Positions 13,305 through 20,826 of a DNA stretch of 22,612 nt are shown piece after piece. Origin of the DNA: CALFMR01 sp035550595 (GTDB taxonomy: Bacteria > Acidobacteriota > Vicinamibacteria > Vicinamibacterales > SCN-69-37); contig DASZOV010000082.1 of assembly GCA_035550595.1 (NCBI GenBank), forward strand, positions 1-22,612, read 5' to 3'. The notes under the pieces are model-generated. The model saw only the letters and a program-made list of their open reading frames with translations, ran no database searches and was not told the origin of the DNA. The position numbers and the translations under genes were made by a program. Each line of letters begins with the position of its first letter. The first letter of the stretch is position 1.

Positions 13305-14017
13305 TGGACGACACGGCCATCGTCCTCCAGGCGCGGACGGGATCGCGGCGGCTGCCGGGCAAGGTGCTCGCGCGGCTGCGTGGGCGCACGCTCCTTGAGC
13401 ACGCGATCCTGCGGTTGCGTACGGGAGGGCTGCGGGTCATCGTGGCCACGACCGAACGATCCGAAGACGACGCTGTCGTCAACGAGGCGCGGCGGATGGG
13501 CATCGACGTCTTTCGCGGCGCGGAAGACGACGTGCTGTCGCGATTCCTCGGCGCCGCGGCTGCGTTCGGCTTGACGACGATCGTGCGTGCGACGGCCGAC
13601 AACCCGCTCGTCGATCCCGAGGCACCCGCGCGCGCGCTCGAAGTCTGGCACAACGTGCCGGCCGATCACGTCGTCGAGCGGGGGCTGCCGATTGGCGCGG
13701 CGGTCGAAGTCGTGCGCGTGGCCGCGCTCGAACGATCGGCCGCGCTCATCCAGGATCCGTACGACCGCGAGCACGTGACGTCGTTCATCCGGCGCGACGC
13801 GCGGTTCCGCGCGCTGCGCGCCATGGCGCCTGGCGATCGCCGCCGGCCGGGTCTGCGTCTCACGGTCGACACCGCGGAGGACCTCGCGTTCGTCCGCACG
13901 ATTCTCGAGAGTCCCGATCTCGCCGACGAACTGCCGCGCCTGCCGGACGTCATTCGCGTCGCCGACGCGTTGCTCGTCGGATCGATCGGCACACATCGCA
14001 CGCAGCGGGGAGCATGA
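13304..14017 (+). CDS. SpsF-like cytidylyltransferase (CMP-nonulosonate synthetase family)
   Basis: A 237-aa nucleotidyltransferase of the CMP-KDO/CMP-NeuAc synthetase family, SpsF subgroup, expected to activate the nine-carbon sugar to its CMP form for Maf. The N-terminal signature is QARTGSRRLPGKVLARLRG (residues 9-27), the CTP-binding loop. It is followed by a Rossmann-like pattern IVATTERSEDDAVV, the metal/nucleotide motif RATADNPLVDP (95-105), and LTVDTAEDLAFV near the C terminus. The ATG overlaps the previous stop by one base; its own stop overlaps the start of the MotA-like gene as ATGA. The subfamily call (SpsF rather than NeuA/PseF) is from the overall pattern and is likely. Confidence 0.88.
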   Translation: MDDTAIVLQARTGSRRLPGKVLARLRGRTLLEHAILRLRTGGLRVIVATTERSEDDAVVNEARRMGIDVFRGAEDDVLSRFLGAAAAFGLTTIVRATADNPLVDPEAPARALEVWHNVPADHVVERGLPIGAAVEVVRVAALERSAALIQDPYDREHVTSFIRRDARFRALRAMAPGDRRRPGLRLTVDTAEDLAFVRTILESPDLADELPRLPDVIRVADALLVGSIGTHRTQRGA

Positions 14018-14796
14018 TGTATCGCAACGGTGGATGGCTCAGCGTGATGGGAGTGGCCGCGGGCCTGGGCGTCGTCGCCTGGGCGCACGTGGCCACGGGC
14101 GGCAGTCTGCGCACGTTCGTACAGGCCGAAGCTTTGGTCGTCGTGTTCGGAGGCACGTTCGCCGCGCTCGTCGTGAGCTTTTCGTCCGGCGCGCTTCGCG
14201 CCGCGGCCGCGGCGGTGATCGATCTCGTGCGCCGGCGTCCGGAACCCATCGAAGGGCTCGTGCCGGCGTTCATGGGCTACGCGCGCAAGGCGCGTCAACG
14301 TGGCCTGATGGTGATTGAAGACGACGCTGCCCGCGCGGGCGACGCGTTCCTGGCGCGCGCGCTCACGCTGCTCGCGAGCGGCATGTCGGTGGAGGTCGTC
14401 CGCGAAGCGCTCGATCTCGAAGCGCGCGTGTGCGCCGAGCGTGAGGAAGAACGCGCGCAAGTGTTCGAAGCGGCCGCGGGTTACGCGCCGACGCTCGGCA
14501 TCGTCGGTGCCGTGCTCGGGCTCATGCGTGTCATGGAGCACTTCTCGGCATCGGCAGTGGGGCCTGGCATTGCCGCCGCGTTCGTCGCGACGCTCTATGG
14601 CGTCGGCCTCGCTAATCTCCTGTTCCTGCCGCTCGCCACACGGCTGCGTGCGCGTGCGCGGTTCGACGCGCTACGCCGCGAACTCGTCATTGACGGCGTG
14701 CTCGCGCTGCACGACGGCGCGTCGCCTGGTGTCGTCGAGGAGCGGCTGGCTGGCTATCTACGCAAGCGTGGCGGCGCGTTCGCCGAGGCCGCGTGA
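14014..14796 (+). CDS. MotA/PomA-like stator protein, first pair
   Basis: A 260-aa ion-channel stator subunit. Two N-terminal membrane helices (about 8-25 and 39-57) are followed by a large cytoplasmic loop. Two C-terminal helices start with YAPTLGIVGAVLGLM, whose Pro159 corresponds to the essential proline before the third helix; the last helix is near 185-207 and ends in PLATRLRARA. The basic and acidic residues of the cytoplasmic loop (EDDAARAGDAFLARAL ... EREEERAQV) would contact FliG. The ATG at 14014 overlaps the cytidylyltransferase stop; a second ATG follows immediately. It is clearly different from the MotA at 17047. Its partner is the MotB-like gene that overlaps its 3' end by 4 bases. 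Confidence 0.88.
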   Translation: MMYRNGGWLSVMGVAAGLGVVAWAHVATGGSLRTFVQAEALVVVFGGTFAALVVSFSSGALRAAAAAVIDLVRRRPEPIEGLVPAFMGYARKARQRGLMVIEDDAARAGDAFLARALTLLASGMSVEVVREALDLEARVCAEREEERAQVFEAAAGYAPTLGIVGAVLGLMRVMEHFSASAVGPGIAAAFVATLYGVGLANLLFLPLATRLRARARFDALRRELVIDGVLALHDGASPGVVEERLAGYLRKRGGAFAEAA

Positions 14797-15515
14797 AGCG
14801 CCAGTCCTCTCCCGCGCCCGTCCGGTCGATCCGCGCCTCGAGCGATCGCTGGCTCTTCGGCTACGCGGACATCGTCACGCTGCTCTTCGCGTGCTTCGCC
14901 AGCTTGTACGCGGCGCAGGCGATGAGTGCGGCGTCCGCGCCGCCGCCAGCGCCAGCCGCCTCACCTGCGGACATTCGTCTGCCGGATCCACCGCCGCCTC
15001 CCGCGCCACCGCCACCCACGCCGCCGGTCGAGTCGCCAGTCGAACACGAACTGCGCGAGCTCGTCGCCGATGAACCAGCGTCGGCGGGACTCGATCTGAC
15101 GACGAACAGTCGCGGACTCGTGCTGTCGCTGGCCGAGACCGGGTCGTTCGCGCCGGGTCGCGCGGAACTCCAGTCATCGGCGCGTCGCGTGTTGCTGACG
15201 CTGGCCAACGCGCTCGGGCGCGTGACGAACCTCATCCGCGTCGAGGGCCACACCGACGACGTGCCGATCCACACGCCGCTCTTCGCGTCGAACTGGGAGC
15301 TCTCGACGGCGCGTGCCACGCGCGTCGTGCAGTTCCTCGTCGAGCAGGGCCATCTCGACCCGGCTCGCCTGTCGGCCGCCGGTTACGGCGAGTACCACCC
15401 GCGCGTGCCCAATACGTCGCCCGAGTTGCGTGCGCGCAACCGCCGCGTTGACATCGTCGTGCTCGACGTCGCCGCGTCGCGGATCGAGGCACCGGATCCT
15501 TCGCCAGAGCCGTGA
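14793..15515 (+). CDS. MotB/PomB-like stator protein, first pair
   Basis: A 240-aa stator subunit with one membrane helix and a peptidoglycan-binding OmpA domain. The helix starts FGYADIVTLLFACFASLYAA, and Asp26 matches the ion-carrying aspartate. The C-terminal domain reads LIRVEGHTDDVPI, ASNWELSTARATRVVQFL, LSAAGYGEYHP and NRRVDIVVL. Between them is a strongly proline-rich linker (about residues 50-80), including the PPPPPAPPPPTPP run. The helix composition (TLLFACF) resembles the PomB/MotS sodium type more than the H+-type TAMMAFFLVMW of the second pair, so sodium coupling is possible but unproven. The GTG start overlaps the preceding stop. It is the last gene of the operon, before a long hairpin. 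Confidence 0.88.
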   Translation: MKRQSSPAPVRSIRASSDRWLFGYADIVTLLFACFASLYAAQAMSAASAPPPAPAASPADIRLPDPPPPPAPPPPTPPVESPVEHELRELVADEPASAGLDLTTNSRGLVLSLAETGSFAPGRAELQSSARRVLLTLANALGRVTNLIRVEGHTDDVPIHTPLFASNWELSTARATRVVQFLVEQGHLDPARLSAAGYGEYHPRVPNTSPELRARNRRVDIVVLDVAASRIEAPDPSPEP

Positions 15516-15528
15516 GCGAAGTCAGAAG

Positions 15529-15594
15529 TTGGAAGTGTGAAGCCAGAAGTCAGGTGCCAGAACCCACTTCTGGCTTCTGGCTTCACACTTCCAA
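15529..15594. terminator. Long inverted repeat (21-bp perfect arms) between converging motB-like and maf genes
   Basis: The arm 15529-15549 pairs perfectly over 21 bases with 15574-15594, and a nested CCAGAA/TTCTGG stem sits in the loop. It is built of GAAG(C)CA-type units, like the other repeat blocks here. It lies 14 bases after the motB-like stop. The maf stop codon and last codons lie inside the right arm. No long T-tract follows, so termination efficiency is uncertain; it could act as a two-way terminator or be a mobile repeat unit. Confidence 0.7.
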
Positions 15595-16773
15595 ATTGGT
15601 GAGCGCCAGCGCGCGGCCGATCGTCCAGGCATCGTGATCGGGCGATCGCAAGGCGACGTTCACGGCGGTGTCCGTCAGCGTCGAGCCGGCGAACGACCTC
15701 CATTGCCCGCGCGCTTCGTGTGTCGGATCGGCCAGGACCGCGGACACGCCGTCGAGCAACCGCCCCAGATCGCCGGATGACGCATGATGCGCGCGTTGCA
15801 GGCGTGCGGTGAGCGCCTCGATCTCGACCGGCGCCGCGTCGGCGAGCAGTACCGGCAGCCCCGCGTGTTCGATCCCTGGGCCGTGCAGCAATCCCGCGCC
15901 CGTCGCGTTGACGAACCGTCGTGACCGATGCGCGGCCACGCGCTCCACCGTCCAGTCGCGAAACGCCATCAAGTGCGCCGCCGTTCGAACCGGCCGTCCG
16001 GAGATGTCGGTCGCCGTCACGGCCGGCCAGCGATCGACCGCTGCCTGCCAGATCGCATCGTACGTGGAGCCGTCGGCGATCCAGGTCGACCATTGCGACT
16101 CGATCGCCGTGCCGCGGCAGTACGGCCGTCCGCCCGTGAACGCGAAATCCGCGCCGACGAACGCGATCGGATCACATCCCATGATGAGCGCGAGCGACAG
16201 CGCCGACGTGATCACCGATCCCCACGTCTCGAGCGTGGCGCGCGCGAGGCCGACCGACTCGAGCCACGGCCACGGTTGATGGCTCGCCACCTTGAATGTA
16301 AACGTCCGCCGGTAGAAATGCGTGAACGCCGACGGGTGCAGGCTCCCTTCGCCGACGAGCCAGCTTCGCGTCGAGCCAATCGATGACAGGTGCCGCGCGT
16401 TCGCGTGACTCGAATCGGTCGCGACGATGAGATCCGGCTCGAGGCCGTGCCAGACGAGCGGCTGCGCGGCCGTGTCGCACGCGATGACGAGGGCGCGATC
16501 GCGCACGCGCGCCAGGTCGACGACGTTCGCGTCGAGTGACGGTCCGGCGGCGGCAATCACGGCCGGCACGCCCGCGGCGAGACCTATCAGCGCACCGGCG
16601 TCACCTTCGCGTACGAGCCGCGGCGCATTGGTCAACGTGTGCAACACGTAGCGGTTCGCCAGCCCGTCATGGCGGTCCGCGCGACGTACCGGCGCGATCC
16701 GGCCGATGACATCGGCGAGAGCCGCCGGCGACGCCTGTGCGGGAGCGACTGGGGAGTCAGTCATGGTCGTCAT
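15583..16773 (-). CDS. Maf-family (motility accessory factor) flagellin glycosyltransferase
   Basis: Maf proteins transfer activated nonulosonates to Ser/Thr of flagellin in the cytoplasm. This one has 396 aa. The MAF_flag10/DUF115 (MptE-like) core is clear: VIAAAGPSLDANV (GPSL at 77-80), LVIACDTAAQPLVWHGLEPDLIVATDSS (Asp100, Asp120), TWGSVITSALSLALIMGCDPIAFVGADFAF, and later DISGRPVRTAAHLMAF. The tail is helical. Start ATG 16773 (MTTMTDSP) is a choice; ATG 16764 is equally possible, and the further upstream frame looks non-coding. The last residues (ALTNLEV) are encoded within a 21-bp inverted repeat. It stands between the CMP-sugar operon and a motAB operon, in line with flagellin glycosylation. 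Confidence 0.9.
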   Translation of the reverse strand: MTTMTDSPVAPAQASPAALADVIGRIAPVRRADRHDGLANRYVLHTLTNAPRLVREGDAGALIGLAAGVPAVIAAAGPSLDANVVDLARVRDRALVIACDTAAQPLVWHGLEPDLIVATDSSHANARHLSSIGSTRSWLVGEGSLHPSAFTHFYRRTFTFKVASHQPWPWLESVGLARATLETWGSVITSALSLALIMGCDPIAFVGADFAFTGGRPYCRGTAIESQWSTWIADGSTYDAIWQAAVDRWPAVTATDISGRPVRTAAHLMAFRDWTVERVAAHRSRRFVNATGAGLLHGPGIEHAGLPVLLADAAPVEIEALTARLQRAHHASSGDLGRLLDGVSAVLADPTHEARGQWRSFAGSTLTDTAVNVALRSPDHDAWTIGRALALTNLEV

Positions 16774-17046
16774 CGCGACGGTCGCGGTCTCCAGGTGACG
16801 GTCCGTCGACCGTCCGTTGTCGATCGGCGGATCGGCGGTCGGCACGGCGGCGCGGATTCGCGCGGATCTGCAATGGCTGGTGGTTCGCCACGCACGAAAG
16901 AGCAAGGCGCGTGCCTCTCTGAGCCGTTCCGTTCAAGATCGACTCCCCGCGGCCGATTGCACCCGTGTCGAAGGGCACTCCAGCGGCCCGGTGGGCCGGC
17001 GCCCCGGCGCTGGCTCGAACATGAACGCAACACTCGGGGTATCGAC
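16774..17046. other. Divergent intergenic region between maf and motA (273 bp)
   Basis: No gene is supported here. It contains a sigma-28-like site toward motA (16933-16959). I found no convincing promoter for maf. A frame on the plus strand runs through the region into motA but has no conserved content upstream of 17047. Confidence 0.55.
16933..16959 (+). promoter_or_regulatory. Candidate sigma-28 promoter of the second motAB operon
   Basis: TCAAGATC, exactly 11 bases, then GCCGATTG. Compared with TAAAGTTT-N11-GCCGATAA, the -10 part matches 6 of 8 and the -35 part 5 of 8, with exact spacing. It lies about 90 bases before the motA ATG. Confidence 0.5.
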
Positions 17047-17922
17047 ATGCTGGTGATCGGAGGGCTCATCGTCGTCTTGGCGGCGGTGGCCGGGGGATAT
17101 CTGTGGGAGGGCGGGCACCTCGCCCTGCTGTTCCAGCCCGGCGAGTTCGCGATCATCGGCGGCGCGGCGGCCGGCATGCTGCTCGTCGGCACGCCCATGG
17201 CCGTCCTCCGGGCGATGCTCGGACAGATTCAGCGGCTGCTGACGCCGCCGCCCGTGCGGCAGGACTTCGCGGACCTGCTCGTCATGCTGTACCAGCTCTT
17301 CCGCGTGGCGCAGTCGACGGGCGTGATGGCGCTCGAGCCGCACCTCGACAATCCGCGCGAGAGCACGATTTTCGCGCGCTACCCGCGGTTTCTCGCGCGT
17401 GCGTCGTCGGTCGCCTTCCTGGCCGACTCGGCGCGCGTCATCATCGTCGGCGGCATCTCGCCGCACGACTTCGATCACCTGATGTACGAGGATCTCGAGA
17501 TCCGCCAGCGCGAGGCGCTCCAGCCGGCCAGCATGCTGACCAAAGTCGGCGACGCGCTGCCGGGGTTCGGCATCGTCGCGGCCGTGCTCGGCGTTGTCAT
17601 CACGATGCAGGCGATCGACGGGCCGGTCACCGAGATCGGGCACAAGGTCGGCGCGGCGCTCGTCGGGACGTTTCTCGGCATTCTGCTCTCGTACGGTTTC
17701 GCGCAGCCGCTCGCGTCGAGCCTCGAGCACCGCGTCGGGGAGGAACTGAACATCGACCAGACGATCAAGGCCGGCCTGCTCGCGCTGCACAAGGGCTTTG
17801 CGCCGGCGATTGCCGTCGAGTTCGCGCGGCGCGCAATTCCCGACGAAGTGCGGCCCTCGTTCGAGGAGACTGAACAGTTGTGCCGCGGCGCACGGGGTGA
17901 TCAGCAGCAGGCGGCGGCATGA
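17047..17922 (+). CDS. motA: Flagellar motor stator MotA, second (classical proton-type) pair
   Basis: A 291-aa protein close to classical MotA in length (E. coli: 295). Helix 1 begins MLVIGGLIVVLAAVAGGYLWEGGH, followed by LFQPGEFAIIGGAAAGMLLVG. The two key prolines are present: Pro172 in DALPGFGIVAAVLGVVITM and Pro221 in YGFAQPLASSL, matching Pro173 and Pro222 of E. coli. The cytoplasmic loop contains FADLLVMLYQLFR, ESTIFARYPRFL and DLEIRQREALQPASML, all typical. The ATG is chosen at the conserved N terminus; the frame is open upstream without family similarity. It overlaps motB by 4 bases. A sigma-28-like promoter precedes it. Confidence 0.95.
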   Translation: MLVIGGLIVVLAAVAGGYLWEGGHLALLFQPGEFAIIGGAAAGMLLVGTPMAVLRAMLGQIQRLLTPPPVRQDFADLLVMLYQLFRVAQSTGVMALEPHLDNPRESTIFARYPRFLARASSVAFLADSARVIIVGGISPHDFDHLMYEDLEIRQREALQPASMLTKVGDALPGFGIVAAVLGVVITMQAIDGPVTEIGHKVGAALVGTFLGILLSYGFAQPLASSLEHRVGEELNIDQTIKAGLLALHKGFAPAIAVEFARRAIPDEVRPSFEETEQLCRGARGDQQQAAA

Positions 17923-18743
17923 GCAAGCCCGGTCAGGATCACACCGTCATCGTCGTCCGGCGGCACAAGGCCCACCAGGCGCACCACGGCGGTGCGTGGA
18001 AGGTCGCCTACGCGGACTTCGTGACCGCGATGATGGCGTTTTTCCTCGTCATGTGGCTGGCCGCGCAGGACAGCCGCATTCGACAAGCCGTCGCCGGTTA
18101 CTTCCAGGATCCCGGGCTTCTACCAAACGAGCGGTCGAACAGCATTCTGGCGAGCGGTCGTGGCGGCATCGACAGCGACGGGTTGACGGTGCTCAGCCGG
18201 CGGCCCGAGGGCATGCTGCAAGCCGAGCAGCGCGCGCTCGTCGGCGCCGCCGAGCACATCAGGCAGAAACTGCTGAACACGCCGGAGTTCGCGTCGCTGC
18301 GCGATCAAGTCGAAGTGACGATTACGGCCGAAGGCTTGCGCATCGAGCTCGTCGACAAGTCGGGATCGAGCTTCTTCGACAACGGCAGCAGCGTGCTGCG
18401 CGGCGAGAGCGAACACATTCTCACGACGATCGCGCAGGAGATCGGCAAGCTCGAGAACGACGTCGTCATCGAGGGCCACACCGACAGCCGGCAGTACGCG
18501 GGCGGCGAGCGCTTCGGCAACTGGGAGCTCTCGGCCGACCGCGCGAATGCGGCGCGGCGGGTGATGGTGACGTCGGGCTTGCGCAAGGGCCAGCTTCGCG
18601 CCGTCCGCGGCTACGCGGACACCGAACTGCGCATCGCCAACGACCCGCTGGACCCGCGCAACCGACGCGTATCCATCGTCGTCCGCAGCCAGGTCGCGGC
18701 CGCGCTCGAAGCGGCGGTTCGCGAAGGGAAGATTCCGAGATAG
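17919..18743 (+). CDS. motB: Flagellar motor stator MotB, second (classical proton-type) pair
   Basis: A 274-aa protein. The N-terminal basic segment and WKVAYADFVTAMMAFFLVMW helix are almost identical in type to H+-driven MotB, with the proton-carrying Asp33. The OmpA-like peptidoglycan-binding domain has VVIEGHTDSRQYAGGERFGNWELSADRANAARRVM, LRAVRGYADTELR and DPRNRRVSIVV. The plug and linker region between them (about 52-120) is Ser/Gly rich. It starts within the motA stop as ATGA. It converges on a DUF2339 gene 34 bases downstream. Confidence 0.95.
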   Translation: MSKPGQDHTVIVVRRHKAHQAHHGGAWKVAYADFVTAMMAFFLVMWLAAQDSRIRQAVAGYFQDPGLLPNERSNSILASGRGGIDSDGLTVLSRRPEGMLQAEQRALVGAAEHIRQKLLNTPEFASLRDQVEVTITAEGLRIELVDKSGSSFFDNGSSVLRGESEHILTTIAQEIGKLENDVVIEGHTDSRQYAGGERFGNWELSADRANAARRVMVTSGLRKGQLRAVRGYADTELRIANDPLDPRNRRVSIVVRSQVAAALEAAVREGKIPR

Positions 18744-18746
18744 CGC

Positions 18747-18766
18747 CGGCCGTCTCCGCGCGGCCG
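18747..18766. terminator. Short GC hairpin between converging motB and DUF2339 genes
   Basis: Arms CGGCCG (18747-18752) and CGGCCG (18761-18766) pair around an 8-base loop. There is no T-tract on either side, so this is only a possible weak two-way terminator. Confidence 0.3.
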
Positions 18767-18777
18767 CGGGTGCGCGG

Positions 18778-20667
18778 TCATCCGCTCTGTTCCGTTGACC
18801 GGGCCGCTGCCAGCGAGCGCTGATAGAAGAACGACACGGTGAGCAGCACGATGCCCAGCGCCACCGACGACGCCACGCGGTAGAAACCGCTGAGGTACCC
18901 GAGGTCTGCCAGCAAGACCTTGGCCGTCGTCGCACCGAACAGCGCGAGCCCTTGCCAACGAAGCGCTGCGGTCTTGAGCCGGACGCCGGCCAGGACGAGG
19001 GCCGCGGCGCAGACCGTCCAGAGGAGCGAGATCGTCAGGCTGCTCGCGAGCAGGACGCCGCGCGCGGGAATGTGGTCCGTGCGGTCCAACTGGAAGTAGA
19101 GCCGGACCTCCATCGTGAGCGCCCACAGCACGAGGCCGTTGGCGACAATCGTGAGGATCCGGACGACGACTTTCTCGCCGGTCGAGAGCCAGCCGGCGGC
19201 GCCGCGTGCGAACCACGCCATGGTCGTCGAGCTCACCGCGACGACCAGCGCCGTCGCGAGGCGCGCGTTGAGGAGGAAGCGCGTCGCGTCGATTGGGTCG
19301 GCTATCAGGCGCAGCACGACCGCGAGGAGAATCACGTACGCGGCGGCGCGCAGCAGCGTCAACGGCAGCCGGAAGCCGGACCAGGTGAGCACGCCGGCCT
19401 CGATTGCCCAGGCGAGCGTGACCGCGTGACCGTCGAGCCGCATCGGGATCGCGACGGTCGCGAATGTCAGGGCCACGCCGGCCAGGAGCAGCCGCGCCGC
19501 GCCCCGTTCGCCCCCGGCTTGCGGCGTGGCTCGCGAGAGGCCCAGGTGGAAGGCGGACAAGGCGACCACGGCGAGCGTCAGCGCCCAGCGATCGTCTGGC
19601 CAGAGCATGACGCGCAGCGCGATGAGAATGACGGCGGCGTTCGCGAGCACGAGGATCGCTTGTTCTGGACGAAACACACCGGATCGGCGGACGCGCACGA
19701 TGGGGACCGCCGAGAACAGCGCGAAGAAGCCAACGGCCCAGGCGAGGGTGACCGGAAGCGCGACGTCCGTGTAGAAGCGGTCGTACCAGCCCCAGAAATA
19801 GATCTGCGTCAGCGCGAACGCGGGCAGGTCGAGCGCGCGCCAGCGGCGGCGGTGCGCCACGACTACGAGCGCCGCGTCCTGCAGCGCGAGATAGCCGAAC
19901 AGCACGGTCTGCGCGTTGTGCCCGGAGCTCACGAGGGCGGGCGTGAGGAAACCGCCGATCATCGCGAGCAGGGCCACCGTCTGCGAGTCCCGGCCGAATG
20001 CGATCGCCAGCATGGCCGCCGTCAACGCGATCATCGCGATGAAGCCGACCGCCGTCGGGATGATCGCGTAGTAGCTGCTGCCAGCCCAGAGCGACAGGTA
20101 CAGGAGCGCCGCACCGAGACCCGTGAGTCCGTCGCCGAAGTGGCGCATCCCGCGCCTGACTAGCCATGCCGACCAGGCGACCAGCGTCGCACCCGTCACG
20201 AGTCCGATCGCGACCTGGCCGCGTGGCCCGATCCAGCCGCCGTCGATCGCGAGCTTCAGAAAGTACGACATGCCGATCGCGACGGCGAGCAGACCGACGC
20301 GATTGAGCCACCGGCCGGCGATGAGCGACTCCCAGTCGAAGCTCTCGCGCGCCGCGATCGGCGGCGTCGCAATGGGCTCGCTCGCCCGTGAGGTGGGCGG
20401 CGCGGCCGGTTCGGGCGCGGGCGGCGACACCGGCGGTGACGCGGAATGCGCGGGCAGAGTTGCCGGACCGGCGGGACTCGTGATGGCGGGTGGCATGGCC
20501 ATGCTCGGTCCGGTCGCGGCGTTAAGGCTCGCCGCCAACTCCGCAACGCGCCGCTCGAGGGCCCGCACGCGAACGAACGCGACGAGCGCGACAATCGGCC
20601 CACCGAACAACGCGGCGGCTGCGCCCAGCACCAGCAGCAGCATGGGGGCTTCCATCAGAGCGACCAT
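18778..20667 (-). CDS. DUF2339 multi-spanning membrane protein
   Basis: A 629-aa predicted inner-membrane protein of unknown function. An N-terminal helix (about 8-30) and a short coiled segment (RVRALERRVAELAASL) precede a Pro/Ala-rich stretch (about 50-105). Then comes a conserved FDWESLIAGRWLNRVGLLAVAIGMSYFLKLAIDGGWI motif, characteristic of DUF2339, followed by roughly twenty hydrophobic helices to the C terminus. DGLTGLGAALLYLSLWAG and the late DLGYLSGFYRVASSVALGIVLL segment are also typical of the family. The start is ATG 20667; ATG 20655 (MEAPML) is an alternative, and neither has a clear ribosome binding site. No functional link to motility is visible. Confidence 0.88.
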   Translation of the reverse strand: MVALMEAPMLLLVLGAAAALFGGPIVALVAFVRVRALERRVAELAASLNAATGPSMAMPPAITSPAGPATLPAHSASPPVSPPAPEPAAPPTSRASEPIATPPIAARESFDWESLIAGRWLNRVGLLAVAIGMSYFLKLAIDGGWIGPRGQVAIGLVTGATLVAWSAWLVRRGMRHFGDGLTGLGAALLYLSLWAGSSYYAIIPTAVGFIAMIALTAAMLAIAFGRDSQTVALLAMIGGFLTPALVSSGHNAQTVLFGYLALQDAALVVVAHRRRWRALDLPAFALTQIYFWGWYDRFYTDVALPVTLAWAVGFFALFSAVPIVRVRRSGVFRPEQAILVLANAAVILIALRVMLWPDDRWALTLAVVALSAFHLGLSRATPQAGGERGAARLLLAGVALTFATVAIPMRLDGHAVTLAWAIEAGVLTWSGFRLPLTLLRAAAYVILLAVVLRLIADPIDATRFLLNARLATALVVAVSSTTMAWFARGAAGWLSTGEKVVVRILTIVANGLVLWALTMEVRLYFQLDRTDHIPARGVLLASSLTISLLWTVCAAALVLAGVRLKTAALRWQGLALFGATTAKVLLADLGYLSGFYRVASSVALGIVLLTVSFFYQRSLAAARSTEQSG

Positions 20668-20772
20668 GCTAAACCGATCTGGCGCGGGCGCGACGGCGCG
20701 GCAGCGCGCGCGAACGGCGCGTTCCCTGGGGCATGTCCGGTGAGCCGAAAGGCATCGAGTGAGAACGTGTCC

Positions 20773-20792
20773 GTGGCGTCGAAAGCCGCCAC
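20773..20792. repeat. Hairpin GTGGCG / CGCCAC between GGDEF and DUF2339 genes
   Basis: A 6-bp stem with an 8-base loop containing GAAA, in the 159-bp gap 20668-20826. A second small GCC-GAAA-GGC stem lies nearby. I compared this with the c-di-GMP-I riboswitch and did not find its conserved core, so no RNA class is assigned. Confidence 0.4.
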
Positions 20793-20793
20793 T

Positions 20794-20819
20794 GGAAAAG
20801 CCGGAGGAATCGCCGCCGG
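20794..20819 (-). terminator. Possible intrinsic terminator downstream of the GGDEF gene
   Basis: On the minus strand CCGGCGG and CCTCCGG pair (6 of 7) around a 5-base loop and are followed by CTTTTCC. It lies 8 bases after the GGDEF stop codon. The stem is short and has one mismatch. Confidence 0.4.
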
Positions 20820-20826
20820 TCGTCCC

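Noticed and set aside
16800..16860. GCCGATC motifs on the minus strand as a sigma-28 promoter for maf
   Set aside because: No TAAA-like -35 element at the right distance; GCCGATC-type motifs are frequent by chance in this GC-rich DNA.
16874..16889. Possible sigma-54 site upstream of motA (TGG-N-GC spacing correct)
   Set aside because: Only the GG and GC doublets fit; the TGGCAC part is poor and a better sigma-28-like site lies closer to motA.
18952..20163. Long plus-strand open frame opposite the DUF2339 gene
   Set aside because: Highly charged Arg/Glu/His-rich shadow of a hydrophobic membrane protein.
20668..20826. Possible c-di-GMP-I (GEMM) riboswitch, because of GAAA-loop hairpins next to a diguanylate cyclase
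   Set aside because: The conserved CACGCA-AGGGCAAACC core is absent on both strands; only ordinary small stems with GAAA-type loops are seen.
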